Shown here: piece after piece, positions 43,383-56,842 of the stretch
Numbering within the stretch: the first letter of the stretch is position 1
Layout of the letters: each line of letters starts with the position of its first letter
DNA from: Beroe forskalii
Lineage: Eukaryota > Ctenophora > Nuda > Beroida > Beroidae
DNA length: 64,000 nt
NCBI GenBank assembly: GCA_011033025.1
Contig: WFMF01000676.1
Location: 1 to 64,000, forward strand
Reading direction: 5' to 3'
Translations under genes and position numbers: made by a program
Notes under the pieces: generated by a model
What the model was told of the DNA's origin: nothing
Databases searched by the model: none
What the model saw: the letters and a program-made list of their open reading frames with translations, nothing else

Positions 43383-43475
43383 TCAGTTTACCCACAAGTC
43401 AATTTGATATTGACCAATCAGCGTACAAGTAGACCATAAACTCGCGCACTGATTGGTAACTGTAATGACCCTGTG
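43383..43475. repeat. CCAAT/ATTGG family, copy
   Basis: ATTGACCAATCAGCGTAC is mirrored by CGCGCACTGATTGGTAACTG. Confidence 0.7.
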
Positions 43476-44159
43476 CTTAAACTAGATTGCAGCGGTCCAA
43501 TGTGATGTGAGGGGACATTAATTTATTCCTTCCAACTTTCCAACAACACATGGAATCATTCCAAACGTTCATGAACACAGGCAAAGCGAATCGTTGCCTG
43601 AAAGTTTTGATGCAAAATGATATGTCAGAGCTAGATTTTGAATTATTGACTACTTCATTTTCGCAGCACAATTGCCTACTTAAGCCCTAAAATAGTCTAC
43701 TTCTAAAAGTGAATATAGCATACATTTCTACACTCATCAATTTTTGACAGCCACGATTCAAAATTAACGAAAGATGTAAATTCTTATAAACCTGTCTATA
43801 CGAAAGCGCCTCTTAACTTATTCTCCTTTTTGGAGCATGTAGCACGGTATTAGCTGCTATGAATCAACGTTTGTATGGGTTTCAACAAACTTTTCAAATT
43901 CTAAGCAATCTGATAGAAATGAAATTAATTGAAGACCAAAATACAAATCCGAATAGAAATTTCTTGAAAAGTGGCTGGGGATCTATGAATTGTTTGAGTA
44001 AAATGTAGCTGGTTTTTCTTTGGGTTTTTTAGGCCGGCTAGTTTTGGCATTTTCCGACTCAATTGGCCCCAAATTCAAAAGTGCTTTCTATTGAATATGC
44101 AGATAATTTCAGTTTATTTATTTCATTGGAGAATTTTGACTTTATTCAAACACAAGGAA

Positions 44160-44245
44160 ATTTCTCGTCTAGTTTGCGAATGGAGCGGGAACTCGCTCAA
44201 ATCGCGTCATGATTGGTGTCTGTCAAATGGACCAATGGGTAAGCT
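44160..44245. repeat. CCAAT/ATTGG family, half copy
   Basis: TCGCGTCATGATTGGTGTCT, TCAAATGGACCAAT and GGGTAAGCT, right half only. Confidence 0.55.
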
Positions 44246-44440
44246 AGCTGATTTTAAGAATGATTTTGGCTGGTGTATCATAACGCAAAACCGTCACATT
44301 TCCGAACGTGGGTGATAAATCCAGATAGTTTTCTGAAAGTTTGGAATTCTTTAAAACACCGCAGTGGAGCGTCATTGCCCGGAATATGTGTGCCAATGAG
44401 AAGTTCAGACTTCGAAAAAATGTACATATTTTACAGTTTT

Positions 44441-46249
44441 AAGCAAGATATCATCTACCATATGGTAGATGATATCTTGCTTTAAAAGTTTCATTTAAAC
44501 TTTCATTTCATACCTTGCTTTCAATGGCACAAAGTGGATGCTGGGATTGGAAGTGCTAAATAGTTGTCGCGTCCGTAGCTAAAAAACAAAATTTGATATC
44601 GGATGGATATATCTATTGGCATGAGTCAAAAATTGGAATAAAAAATATAAATTGTTAACTACTCACGTCTTAGAGGAGATCTGTCGTCCTCGTATTATCT
44701 GTCTTGGTTCACGGCTAGGGGGGAAAACATGGGTTAAATCCGACAAATTTGATTGAGAAATATGTTTTGCAGAAATTAAAGTTAAACCAAATCTAAGAAA
44801 ATAACAGACTGAATTCAATCTGTTATTTTCTTAGATTTGGTTTAAATTCTGCAAAATATATTTTTTAATCTAAATTTGTCGGATTTAACCCATGTTTTCC
44901 CCCTAGCCGTGAACCAAGACAGATAAAACGAGGACGACAGATCTCCTCTAAGACGTGAGTAGTTAACAATTCATGTTTTACATTCCAATTTTTGACTCAT
45001 GCCAGATGCCAATAGAGATATCTAGACCGTTATCTGATTTGTTTTTTGCTACGGACGCGACAACTATTTAGCACTTCCAATCTCAGCATCCACTTTGTGC
45101 CATTGAAAGCAAGGTATGAAATGAAAGTTTAAATGACACTTTTAAAGCAAGATATCATCTACCATATGGTAGATGATATCTTGCTTTAAAAGTTTCATTT
45201 AAACTTTCATTTCATACCTTGCTTTCAATGGCACAAAGTGGATGCTGGGATTGGAAGTGCTAAATAGTTGTCGCGTCCGTAGCTAAAAAACAAAATTTGA
45301 TATCGGATGGATATATCTATTGGCATGAGTCAAAAATTGGAATAAAAAATATAAATTGTTAACTACTCACGTCTTAGAGGAGATCTGTCGTCCTCGTATT
45401 ATCTGTCTTGGTTCACAGCTAGGGGGGAAAACATGGGTTAAATCCGACAAATTTGATTGAGAAATATGTTTTGCAGAAATTAAAGTTAAACCAAATCTAA
45501 GAAAATAACAGACTGAATTCAGTCTGTTATTTTCTTAGATTTGGTTTAACTTTAATTTCTGCAAAACATATTTCTCAATCAAATTTGTCGGATTTAACCC
45601 ATGTTTTCCCCCCTAGCTGTGAACCAAGACAGATAATACGAGGACGACAGATCTCCTCTAAGACGTGAGTAGTTAACAATTTATATTTTTTATTCCAATT
45701 TTTGACTCATGCCAATAGATATATCCATCCGATATCAAATTTTGTTTTTTAGCTACGGACGCGACAACTATTTAGCACTTCCAATCCCAGCATCCACTTT
45801 GTGCCATTGAAAGCAAGGTATGAAATGAAAGTTTAAATGACACTTTTAAAGCAAGATATCATCTACCATATGGTAGATGATATCTTGCTTTAAAAGTTTC
45901 ATTTAAACTTTCATTTCATACCTTGCTTTCAATGGCACAAAGTGGATGCTGGGATTGGAAGTGCTAAATAGTTGTCGCGTCCGTAGCTAAAAAACAAAAT
46001 TTGATATCGGATGGATATATCTATTGGCATGAGTCAAAAATTGGAATAAAAAATATAAATTGTTAACTACTCACGTCTTAGAGGAGATCTGTCGTCCTCG
46101 TATTATCTGTCTTGGTTCACAGCTAGGGGGGAAAACATGGGTTAAATCCGACAAATTTGATTGAGAAATATGTTTTGCAGAAATTAAAGTTAAACCAAAT
46201 CTAAGAAAATAACAGACTGAATTCAGTCTGTTATTTTCTTAGATTTGGT
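44441..46249. repeat. Array of five 352-bp arms in alternating orientation
   Basis: Perfect local palindromes at 44461/44462, 44813/44814, 45165/45166, 45517/45518, 45869/45870 and 46221/46222 alternate between an ACCATATGGT centre and a GAATTC centre, each 352 bp apart. The intervening arms are the same sequence read alternately forward and reverse (44462-44813, 44814-45165, 45166-45517, 45518-45869, 45870-46221), with partial arms of about 21-28 bp at both ends. Arm 2 carries several substitutions and compensating indels, while arms 3 to 5 are nearly identical. No long frame exists. Confidence 0.95.
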
Positions 46250-47170
46250 AAATGGGCAAGGGCCATTATAATGGCCAGATATTATGGCCAGATATCATGA
46301 TGCAACACCCATAAGAATACGGATAAAACAGGTATAAATTAAGCAATCAGGAGCAATATCCGAAGGTTGAGCAAGCAACGGTAGAGCAAGGTCTGAGGAT
46401 TATGCAAATCTATGCAGCGTTTTGCACCGCAGAGAATAAAGTCATCTCACTGAAATGAGGGTCAGTGAGGAGTAATACATAGGGGCGGGGCAGAGACTAG
46501 GATTGGAAGGGCGTGGTCGACTGTTAATTCGAACCATGAACTTATTCATTTCTATGCCCGATACTAAATTTATGCGATAGAAACCAAACATGGCTTTCAG
46601 TTCAAATAGTGCAAAAATCCAACATAATTCCGGGGATTATTGCACTTAGTGAAAGTCAGTCGCCGCATCCAAAAGCTGAAGATAATATTCCATTTACGGA
46701 ACATGATTGACATGGAATCTTAAGAACGTGAATATCCAATCTGCGTATTTCCTTCAAGGATTCTGGACTCTGAAGACTTTGAAGAGTCCAAGAAATTACA
46801 TGAAAATTGAAGGCAAATGACATCCGCTAAGCAACGGCGAATACCGCATGCGCATAAATCTGGAAATCACAGAATAAATAATTCCAAAGTTCACAAAAAT
46901 TTTATGCTATGCAAAATATACTAAATAGACAGTTCAGCATATATCTAGAATCTGGTCAAAAGGGCAGATGAAGGGTTTAGCGTGCTAATGAAGGGAAACT
47001 TGGAGCAAATGATGTCGAGTCTGGATGTTCAGTAATTCATATTCGACAGCCAAAGAACCTCCATAGTGGGGAGGGTCCAAGGTTTTAACCGACTGCAGGT
47101 TTAAATTCTTCGGAAATTCATGTCAACCAGGGTCCTATTTATCAAAATCAAACCAAGATCGAGTAGTCCT
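46250..47170. other. Gene-free region
   Basis: No gene or clear repeat was recognised to the right of the palindrome array. Confidence 0.3.
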
Positions 47171-47179
47171 GTTCCGAGT

Positions 47180-47310
47180 ATTGAAAATTAATGCCCATGT
47201 TTCGCGCGCGGGGTCTTTTAACATAATTTAACCCTGCGCGCAAAAATTATGCGGTTTAATAACGTCATCAAATTATGACATGGCATTGAGATAATGACGA
47301 CTTAAACCAC
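47180..47310 (-). repeat. TGACGTCATTATCA dispersed element, diverged copy
   Basis: TAATAACGTCATCAAATTAT and GAGATAATGACGACTTAAAC, preceded by inverted CGCGCGCGGGGTC and CCCTGCGCGC. Confidence 0.6.
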
Positions 47311-47334
47311 AATTTCTCAATTCTCCAGTGCGAA

Positions 47335-47475
47335 TATAATTATCGACGGCGTATTAGCTTATCCGCTGGTTCTAATTGACCGTGACCAATCAGCACGTGT
47401 GTTACGTTGATTGGAAACTTGCGCACCAATTGGTTAACGGCATGACGATTTGAGTAAACTAAACGCCACACACGC
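47335..47475. repeat. CCAAT/ATTGG family, copy
   Basis: ATTATCGACGGCGTATTAGC plus TTATCC terminal sequence, GTGACCAATCAGCACGTG and CACCAATTGGTTAACGGC. Confidence 0.75.
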
Positions 47476-47696
47476 CAGACATTAGTCCTAGGTTGTCGCA
47501 GAGCAAGATGTTTTAATTGTCGCAGATAACCACTAATGATTAAGAGTGGAAATGTAGTAAAACAAGCCCGGAAGAATGACCAGATAAGGGAAATTTAGTA
47601 CACATTACACAATATTACGCGGCAAATAATCAATTACGTAACAAAGAGCAAACAATGAAAATTGCGAAGGCTTAATATGCGCTCGAGTTGATTTGG

Positions 47697-47775
47697 AAGT
47701 TAAGGATGACGTCATTATCATAGCTCGAAGTAGTACTTTAATGACGCAGTAATGTCTGTTTCTGCGGAAAGAGCG
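47697..47775 (+). repeat. TGACGTCATTATCA dispersed element, copy
   Basis: GGATGACGTCATTATCATAG plus CTCGAAGTAGT and TTTAATGACG. Confidence 0.8.
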
Positions 47776-48835
47776 CTCGACATGGTAAGAATGGTGGAAG
47801 TGGTGTGTACAAAGATCATGAAGATGTGCCTGTCAGAGGAGGGCGTTGTTAGATCTAGAAATTAGTCTTCCTGTTATAGTCTTCCTGTTAGCCATCTTGT
47901 TGTACACACGAGGAGGGAAAGACACATGTTTCGAAGTTTCGGAGTATAAAACTCGAATACAAGCAGAGAAGTATGGGTGAGCTCATCATCAGGATTTGAA
48001 ATAATTGATTTTATAAGTTGATGGCTTTTTCAAAGAGATTGTCGAAGGTTGGCTAATTTGCGACGTACATGAATTTAAATAACATAACATGATGCGACAT
48101 TCAATCATAAGTTATGTTAATATGTTAAAAGTCTCGACAAAGGCGGCCGGGAAGCTAGGATTTGAGATTGTCCCATTCAGAAGTTTGAAACCTCCAGAAT
48201 ATTTTAGTCTCCAGAGGTTTGGAGCCTTTAGAATTTAGAGATCTCACAACAATACAGGAAGCATATGTAAGATAAGAGATGATATTATAGGGCTCAAAGG
48301 ATCAAAAGTTACCAAAAGATAGCCTGAAGTTCTCTTTATCAATGCAAAAGTTGAACCCATTGAACAATTGAATCGTGGAAGTACAGACTAAGTATAATAA
48401 ATATGTAATAGTGGTTCATACCATTGTATTTATGTATCCGTGGTGAAACAATTAACAATCTTTTGATACAAATAATTGCAACTTTGAGGCTTATTCGTGC
48501 AGTCTTCATGGCTTTAGTATAAACTAAGTTTACTAAGTATATACTGCACCAACAAAACATACTTTGGCTAAGTGCCAATTAGCGTTTTCAGAAGATATTA
48601 TACAAAATTAATGATGAAAAATCAGAAATTAATTTTAACGCTGCATCGCCATCATAATAACATGAAAAAAGTAAATAAACCGCAGCCAAATAACATATTA
48701 TGGTAAATATTTAGGATTTATGCAAAGCTGTCTTTACTTGGAATATAACGTAAACAAATAACTTAAAGCCACTCTTCCGAGCGAGCAGGTTATAGGTGTA
48801 GTAGAACGGTCCAAGGACCGTGAAAAGAATTACCA

Positions 48836-48900
48836 AGCGGTTGAGAGTGACGTCATTGTCAGGATTTGCCATAGGAAATTAGTGAAGTTTAGCTGCCTAA
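48836..48900 (+). repeat. TGACGTCATTATCA dispersed element, copy
   Basis: GCGGTTGAGAGTGACGTCAT and TGTCAGGATTTG, resembling the 38247 copy. Confidence 0.6.
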
Positions 48901-50305
48901 TTTCTTATTCAACTGCCAACTTTTTCAGCACATCCAGTGGAGTAAGCTTAAACACACGGGACTCTCAGACTGTATTTTACACGGCCTAAAGATGCCTCAC
49001 GGGACAGATAGAGTATAGAAGTGACAGTTACCACTATGGGAAATAGAGTCGGAGTTGGAAATGGCGTTCAAGTTGGAAAGAGAGTTCAAATAGAAGAGAG
49101 AGTTGTTGAAAATGAATCGATTTTAAGTTGAAACGAACCATGAAACGGATTCGAACACAGCTGAAGTCAGATGACTCAAAATACATCGCTAATCAGATAT
49201 CTAGCAAATATCTAGCAAATGAACGAGAACTTAGAACTAGCAATAACTAAATATTTCCGATTTGAAATAGTAAAATAATATTTGATATTGGTTGCCATCT
49301 TCAAGCACAGACGGCTGTCTCCGACTCTACAATATCAAGATAAGTTGAGACAGAGTGTTATTATCACCCTTCTTATGCCTGAACCAGGACCTAACTACCG
49401 CACCAAAGCACCAAGAAGAGATAACAAACAAAACACCGGTAATTGGCTGAAAATTGGTTTTTGACCAGAATAGAGCAAACAATAACTCCTTGCATTAATT
49501 TTAGCCTCTCGAATGGTATGTAGACGATTTGAGTGAGGACATTATCATGCCTTAAAAAAGCTAATCAATAACTTCAAATCGTATTTATCGTTTGGACTGT
49601 ACGTCTTGAAAATTCGAATGCATGCCATCTCTGTACTAGTTCTAAGTAGATATAGAGAAGTAGATATTATAGAAGCTTCGGTGCAACATTCCGAAATCCA
49701 AGCCATTGAAAAAAGCAGCTTAGCTTTTTTTAGATTTGTAGACGATATATAGACATTATAGACAAGGTCTTCAAGCTTCTCAGGCCAGAACTAAGTGCAG
49801 CTCAACAGTTGATAATTCCGAGGGTACTGAAGCTTGGCTTTTTAACTAAAACTTAACGACAATCTCAATTAAATGCGAGATTTAACAAACATTATTTTTG
49901 GCATAAAGTCTGTGCGTAAGAATAAAAGGCGTCTGAAGCGTCATGAATCACTTGATTTAGTCTGTGATAATGAGGTCACAATCAACAGCCTCCGATTAAT
50001 CAGTCGCCAAATAAAGTCGAAGACAGGTCAATACTATACTGAAGGATTCTCATTTATCAGACTCAGAAACGGACGAAGGGTTATCGGTTAGAGTCAGGTA
50101 CTGGACGACAGTTTCCATGCCTTTGAATAATTTTAAATAAATCGTCAATAAGTTGATTAAAAATCTGCAAGTTTCAAGAGTCCAATGCAAGTATCCGCAA
50201 CATCAAAACGAAGCTTTTTGAGTACAATAAAAAAAGAACAGAGCTTCTAATATTCCTGCTATTGATATCTAAGACATAAACCATCTGTGTAGGAAAGATA
50301 CTAAA
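48901..50305. other. Gene-free region
   Basis: No supportable feature. Short plus frames at 49282 and 49873 lack recognisable family motifs. Confidence 0.3.
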
Positions 50306-50309
50306 CAGG

Positions 50310-50385
50310 GAAGGTCATCAATTCCCAATTCTATCTTATGATAATGTCGTCAGTCTTAATCGCCTATTTTTCACGAGTGGGATTC
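50310..50385 (-). repeat. TGACGTCATTATCA dispersed element, diverged copy
   Basis: GGTCATCAATTCCC, TTATGATAATGTCGTCAG and CGCCTATTTTTCACGAG preserve the order of the 23661 copy. Confidence 0.65.
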
Positions 50386-53080
50386 AAGATGCGTGTTTTT
50401 CATGATGCGTTCAGTTATTTTCATGAGACGTGATTTCCAAAACAATGAAGATGTACTGAATGGCGAGGTTTCATTGGAAAGGTTCGTACTTTTTACGAGT
50501 TATTAAACTAAATTATCATGCACTGACCTAAGACCTTATTAGGCGTTGAAAGGATATTTTCAAACACAAGGAAATATCTTGGATTATGATACGTTTCCAT
50601 AACTGGCACTACCGTGCGCGTAACCTTTATTACGCACTGTTCCGCTTGAAAAATAAATAATTATTAAAAGTTATTACGAATGGCACAACAGTGCTTATAG
50701 GTTTAAAAATAAACTGCCTAAACAGGGTGGGTACGTGCACAAAATAATATTTTGCTCAGTTTCTGGCATAATGATCAGTGGAACAATTCACGATTTTCCA
50801 TCGCGACAATTTTATTCACGTCAAAAGATTCGTACTTTCCAAGCAAATTTCTACGCCAATTATACTAGTACATATTTAAAATATCTTAATTCGTCATTAG
50901 AAATTAGCATGAAATTTGAATAGAATTCGAATGGCTCTAGTCTGGCTGGAAAATTGTAATTGAATATGTGAGTCATAAAATCAATCAGCAGACTATACGA
51001 AATTAAGTATTAAATTGATGCATATATCCTCACATGGGAGCAAATTAAACCGCATAATTTACCCCTGATGGCATTAGGAATTCAGCTTTTGACCTATGCT
51101 CTCCAGTGACTGTGCATGTTTGACATGAAATGCTTCCATTCACAAGCACTATGTCGAAGCACCTAATGACTCCAAGAGAGGGATGCTCATTTCTAATCAA
51201 ATTGAGTGGTGTGAGTTTTAGGAGTACTGTGGGAATTATTGCTGTCAACCCATGAACAAAATATTATATATAAATATCGGAAAATCAAAAATACGACAGA
51301 AAATATGGGATTCCCTAACAATCGTCCACCGATACAGGTGGCTAGGGGTCCTATTCTTCATTAGCCTGCTGAGGTATTTTGTAGGACTATCGGGGAAAAG
51401 ATATATCGTCATGAACGATATTATGGTATATGATTCTTGAGGTGATCATAGGCAAGAATTTACGCTAGTGGAAGAGCATTTTTGGCAGTAAAGGAATTCG
51501 GAAAAGACCCGTGAAATTGAATTCACATATCAAAGTTTTGTGGTAGTGAGGTGAATTCAGAGATATCGTATTATAACACAAACTCCTAAGTCTTAGTCGA
51601 GGACAGATCTAGAATGTCATGACAACCTGCAGATCTTGTATGTGACGCCACAATAAAGATCTGATGAATTCAACCAGTCGTTGCAGATGTATCATTGCAA
51701 CTGGTACATTGTAAAAGAATAACACCAACTCACTTTGCTACTTTGAGAACTCTGAGTGTCAGAGAGTTTCGTCATCGCCGCATGGTTTAGATTGGAAATC
51801 TAATCGATTTTCGATCTTATTTTCAGATTTTATCATCTAGAATTAACTAGAACTGAAGATGCTGTCGATCTTTGAAAATATTTTTGATAATAATCCCTTG
51901 TTTCATTAAATGAGTTCGAAACTTTCGAGGAATAGCACAATTCATCCAGACCAAGGAAACTATGCGACTCTAAACCCCACTGAAACAACTGATTCTACAA
52001 CACTCTGTAACTTCTGAAGAATCTGAAGGAGGATGGTGATGACTGACGATGCGAGAAGTTATACTATCAATCCGAAAAGAATATATATGCTCGATAAAAA
52101 ATGGCGGCATAATAATAATACGACCAGGTCAGAAGTATTTCCGAGAAATCTAGAAGTAAAATATGCCAGACGGCCAGCTAAATTTTCGGCATGACACAGT
52201 ATATTAAGTTTAAGTCATTCTAACTATCATAGTATGACGGATCTAAACTTGGGCCAGAGTCAAGAAATCAAGGACTATGACAATTATTACAAGTTTATAT
52301 AAACACACGTTATATGGTTAGAGCCAACCACTTTTCGTCACTTTCAGACAAAACTGACACGGGCTGAATTAAACTTTTTACAGATCTGGGAGAGCAGATT
52401 ATAGTCTGACAGAAGTAAAACAAAGTGACACATTATTTTATGGCAATACGTTTGCTGAAAAATATAAGAGTCAATCCATTATTTAGTTCAAGTAATTATG
52501 AAACGTCACTTGGCCAGGACCCTCAAAAAATGCATGAGAATTACTGCGCGAGATAGTAGGGCTGTTTAATCTGTTTAAATACAAGACAGGGACTGAAAGA
52601 AATTAGGAAAACCTGCGAACGAATTGCCCAGAACATTTGAATTATGCGATAAAGATTAAATCTAAACAGGGAAGATTAAATCTTAACAAGGATTAATAAA
52701 CGACTTGCTGGACCTTCTTTGACAAAATGAGCAATCCAGCGGTCCACAAATAGAACAGTACCTATAACGTAGAGGCCGATTCATCGAACACTAACATAGA
52801 AAAATAAGCAGATTCCTGTGATATGAGACGTATTAAGCCTACAAATCGGCGATATAAATAAAATATTTTGATGTCGATGATAAAGGCAGTGCAGTAAGAA
52901 CATAAATTATGGTTGTTTATTCTCAATTAACGCCATTTATAATTGGCATCGAACACGACTCAGCACTACGCTTATATATATCAGGTAATTATAAACGGAT
53001 GAGATCGCGATACATGATGGATTTACTGAATTTCTTTGAGCAAATTACTACGAGCAAAGAAGAACGGAAGTGAACATGAA
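50386..53080. other. Gene-free region with one weak exon-like stretch
   Basis: At 51248-51045 a minus-strand frame contains LVNGSISCQTCTVTGEHRSK and reaches a GTAAAT donor. It could be an isolated exon but matches no family I know. Nothing else is supported. Confidence 0.25.
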
Positions 53081-53084
53081 ATGA

Positions 53085-53140
53085 TGATGAAGTGCCGTCA
53101 ATTGACTACTCCAAATTATGATATTGTCGTCAACTGCTAA
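53085..53140 (-). repeat. TGACGTCATTATCA dispersed element, diverged copy
   Basis: GCCGTCAATTGACTACTCC followed by AAATTATGATATTGTCGTCA keeps the spacing of the family core. Confidence 0.5.
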
Positions 53141-55500
53141 TTATTTGTCCATGATAGAGACAACAGGAAGAACTGTTAACTGTTAACGGTTCAGCTCAAT
53201 CTCCGTTCAAGGCAATGATTAACATTGGAAAATATATTGACCACGCACTGTTAAAAGTTGACACGGGTGTCGAGCACTCCACACTTCAATTAAACAGAGT
53301 TAGAGTTGATTAAACATATAAAGTTGAAGCACAAAATTATAATCAACATAAGATGATTCAACCAACCGGATGAACAAAAAGCAGATGCTATATCGTAGCG
53401 TTTATCGGTATTCGAGCGTCCGCGATGCGTCTAATAAGTTAAATTTTAAGGCATGGAATTTTCTAAATTTATTACATACGACCTGTGTGTTACATACTCT
53501 TTCATCTACCCTGATACTCACTCTTTTACAGCGTAATCTTCAGCACGGTCTATCGAGTATCTGATCCTAATTATCGGAAAATATGCCCAGAATTTTCGCG
53601 TCAAAGCAGAGTTTTCTTGCGTCAAGCAAAATATTTTCTCCTGCAACGGAACAAGACGTCTAATATATTGAACCCACCATCCACGACTATAATTTGCAGA
53701 CAGGAAATCGAGAGGATTGACTCTTGACTGCTCAGTACAGCTGCTGTAATTTCGAAACAATGTGTACCGATAGATGGACAAATTTCAAATATATAACTGC
53801 ATTAATTCCTTAGTATATGGAGGGAGCTATTCTTTGTTGAGTGTGATCGATGCTCATCAGTTGAAAGTGATATACGTCGAAAGGGTAGCAAAAAGGGATG
53901 GTAGAAAGTGCAAAGAGATATCCAGTTCGTTTATCACATTCGTTGCCGTCCCCATCAATTGAGATGGATAAGGCATTTTTCAAGAAAAACATATATTTAC
54001 ATGGGGGACCTAGGACCACATTGGACGTTTTGACTGACCCGTCCACAACCCTTCCGACAAATTGCCTTAGAGGGACGGGTACACGTCTTATGCTCTATCA
54101 ATGAAACACATAGAAACGCGCCTATTGGGTCCATTCTGGGATACTTCACGAAGGGCGAGGGTCTAAACCAAGCTTCTATGTGTTGAAACACTGGTGAAAA
54201 GGGTTCAATACGTGTCTAGAACTATCATCTGTCAGGGGTACATCGGGACTCCAAAACATCGTGACCAAACGACCAAAATAATCGTACAGATTAGATTGAT
54301 TCATATTTACAAGTTTAGTTTATAATTTCATCATAACGTTTATAAGTGCGTTTTTCCTTAACTTATACGCCTAGCATAATTATGATAATTAAAAGTTATA
54401 CAAACATTACTATACGGTTGAAAACACCCACAAAGACAAACATATAATGATGATAATCATAAAACGGGGCTAGAAAGATTATTATATGTAAAAGCTTCAT
54501 GGCAAAAACACTAAACGTAATAGAGCAAAATATAAATTAATCGTAGTTGTCGGTCCCAGGCTTTTTTATATTTTTCCGAGCACAATAATATAACCATACA
54601 TTCAGGTGATCCTATATTAAAACCTTAGCTTATAATTTTAATAATAATTCTACATAATAAGGGGCAAAAAATATAACTTGTACTTCGTCTTACCGCATGA
54701 GTCTAAAGTTGGTGCGTCTGCCGTCATCAGAACAGATCGTATTATTCTGAACAGCCAGGTCATCAGAACAGTCAGATCATGTTATTCTCAACACCATGAT
54801 CTGCCGGTATTTCCAGCAGCTTCATTTCCTGAGAAGACCTTCTTTTTATCCGTGTATGTTGTGGCAATGGTATCGTTCTCACAGGTTCATCCACAGTCGT
54901 TCATTGCCTAAATATGTCAATGTGTGAGATTAATGAACTATAATTATACTCAAAAGGATGCCATTTAGATAAGGATTTAGTATTTCTATCAGTCATAAAA
55001 GCAATGAATTGTCATATTTACTGTCAAACGATAATTTTCATGGTTTGACATATCGATATGATTTCTATCAGCTTGTTCTGATAGATGAAGTTATAGATTA
55101 TCAAACGCTGAATTATGATATTTAGCGCCATATGACAATATTCATGGTTTATTCACATGAACCCTGCTATAACCATTTCAATCATTATTTATGACGCATG
55201 GTCAAGCCCATAACATAATATGTATATTCATTTCACCAATATCATACTTTATAAAATAGGTGAATTAAAGTAGTATATCCCATGAAATTCAAATATTAGA
55301 GCGATGAAATACCAATCACAATAATTCTAAACCAAAGTTCGTTTGTCTGGACTTAACTGCAGACACGTGCCTGGGATAAGGTGTGAAGTTTGTGTGAAGT
55401 TTGCCTGCGAAGGTCCTCGCAGTTATACTTCACAATGGATTTGAGGTTCCTGGAAAAACATAATATCAAATTCAAATGTTGATTACAGAGACATCAGAAG
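53141..55500. other. Gene-free region
   Basis: No exon recognised. A small inverted repeat ACACATAGAA/TTCTATGTGT lies at 54106 and 54174. Confidence 0.3.
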
Positions 55501-56689
55501 TACCAAATAAATCGGAGGGGGGGGGTGGGTGGTTTTACAACCCTATTATATAGATAGAATTATGTATGAAGTTTGCCCGCATTAACTGCACTTACACTCG
55601 CAGTTTTAGTGGAGTCTGGATTCTGGATTCTCATGATTTCTGAAAAAGATGGTAAGCAGTAGCACAAGTCTACTAGCTGTTTTATGTGCTATCTAACTCT
55701 AGGAATAACCAAAGGGCTGATTCAAAAAATGAGACAATCACAGAATCAGGGAATAAACGGGGTGAGGGGATGATGAAACAGACAGTGACTGTTTAAGTTT
55801 TATTCAGGGGCAGCTTAATTCAATTCTGTCTGTGACAGACACTGGCTGTTTCATTGTGTGATAATTTGATAAATATTAACTCAGGGGGGGGGGGGGGGGG
55901 GAATTGGAGCCTCAAAATGCATTATTATATATCCTGCTTTATCAATTCCTTTTTTTCGTCTTTTGTTTTTTGAGACAAACAAACGGATGTAACTTAGTAC
56001 TACCGTAAACCAAATACATTTTTCATCTATGATCTACACATAAAATCAATAATCTGACACCATCTGCAAAAGGAGTTGAGTTATAATCCTGCTAAAGACC
56101 CACGCATAACCAAATTATAAAAATTTGTCACGAACTTAAAGTTAACATCGGCAACTTCATCTGAAAAGTCTTTGTAACGTATTTCAATTTGTCATTGACC
56201 TAAGACAAAAGGACAAATTAGTGACCAAAGACAATAGGAAAAGGTCGCCCTGATCACATTATTTTTGGGGAAAACGTTTCTAAAATTAATAAATCGTACG
56301 GTTTTGAGGGACAATGCTTTTGAATGGCGATGGATTGGGGGGGGGGGGGTAGTTTTTTCTGATGGGGACGAAAATATTTTCCTTCAATGATCATTTATGA
56401 ACATTGAACATGTTCATGAGTATTGAGATGTGTACTGAGAGTAATAGAATACACTTGAGTAGGTCTGACAGGTGTCATGGAAAAAGGATAAAAGGTACAC
56501 CTTCTTACACACATGGAACTTCAGCAGTTCAGTGAAAAACTACCGTATAATAATCACTAATTATCCCCAAATGACTATTACAAGTGTTGATCCATTGGAG
56601 TGAAAATTTACAATTTCACTCTGACCCAAATCTGAAGAAAACCCATCATCACCCTAATTACTTTATCTTTAATTCGCTTGGCTGGCTGC

Positions 56690-56757
56690 CAATTTGGTGA
56701 TAACACCCCTCATGATTGGCCGTGTTAACCAAATCTGTGTCATTGGTCGAGAATATA
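56690..56757. repeat. CCAAT/ATTGG family, diverged copy
   Basis: CTGCCAATTTGGTGATAACA, CATGATTGGCC and GTCATTGGTCGAGA, partial. Confidence 0.45.
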
Positions 56758-56842
56758 AATCATGAGCCTGGGAACCAATCTCACTTGGCTCTCAGATCAC
56801 TTTCCACTGAATCCTGAGGATGATTATTTTGTGGGAGTCTAA

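Noticed and set aside
44441-46249. Idea that the alternating palindromes are a CRISPR array or tRNA cluster
   Set aside because: There are no short direct repeats with unique spacers, and no tRNA A/B boxes were seen. The arms are long, identical and alternately inverted in a eukaryotic context.
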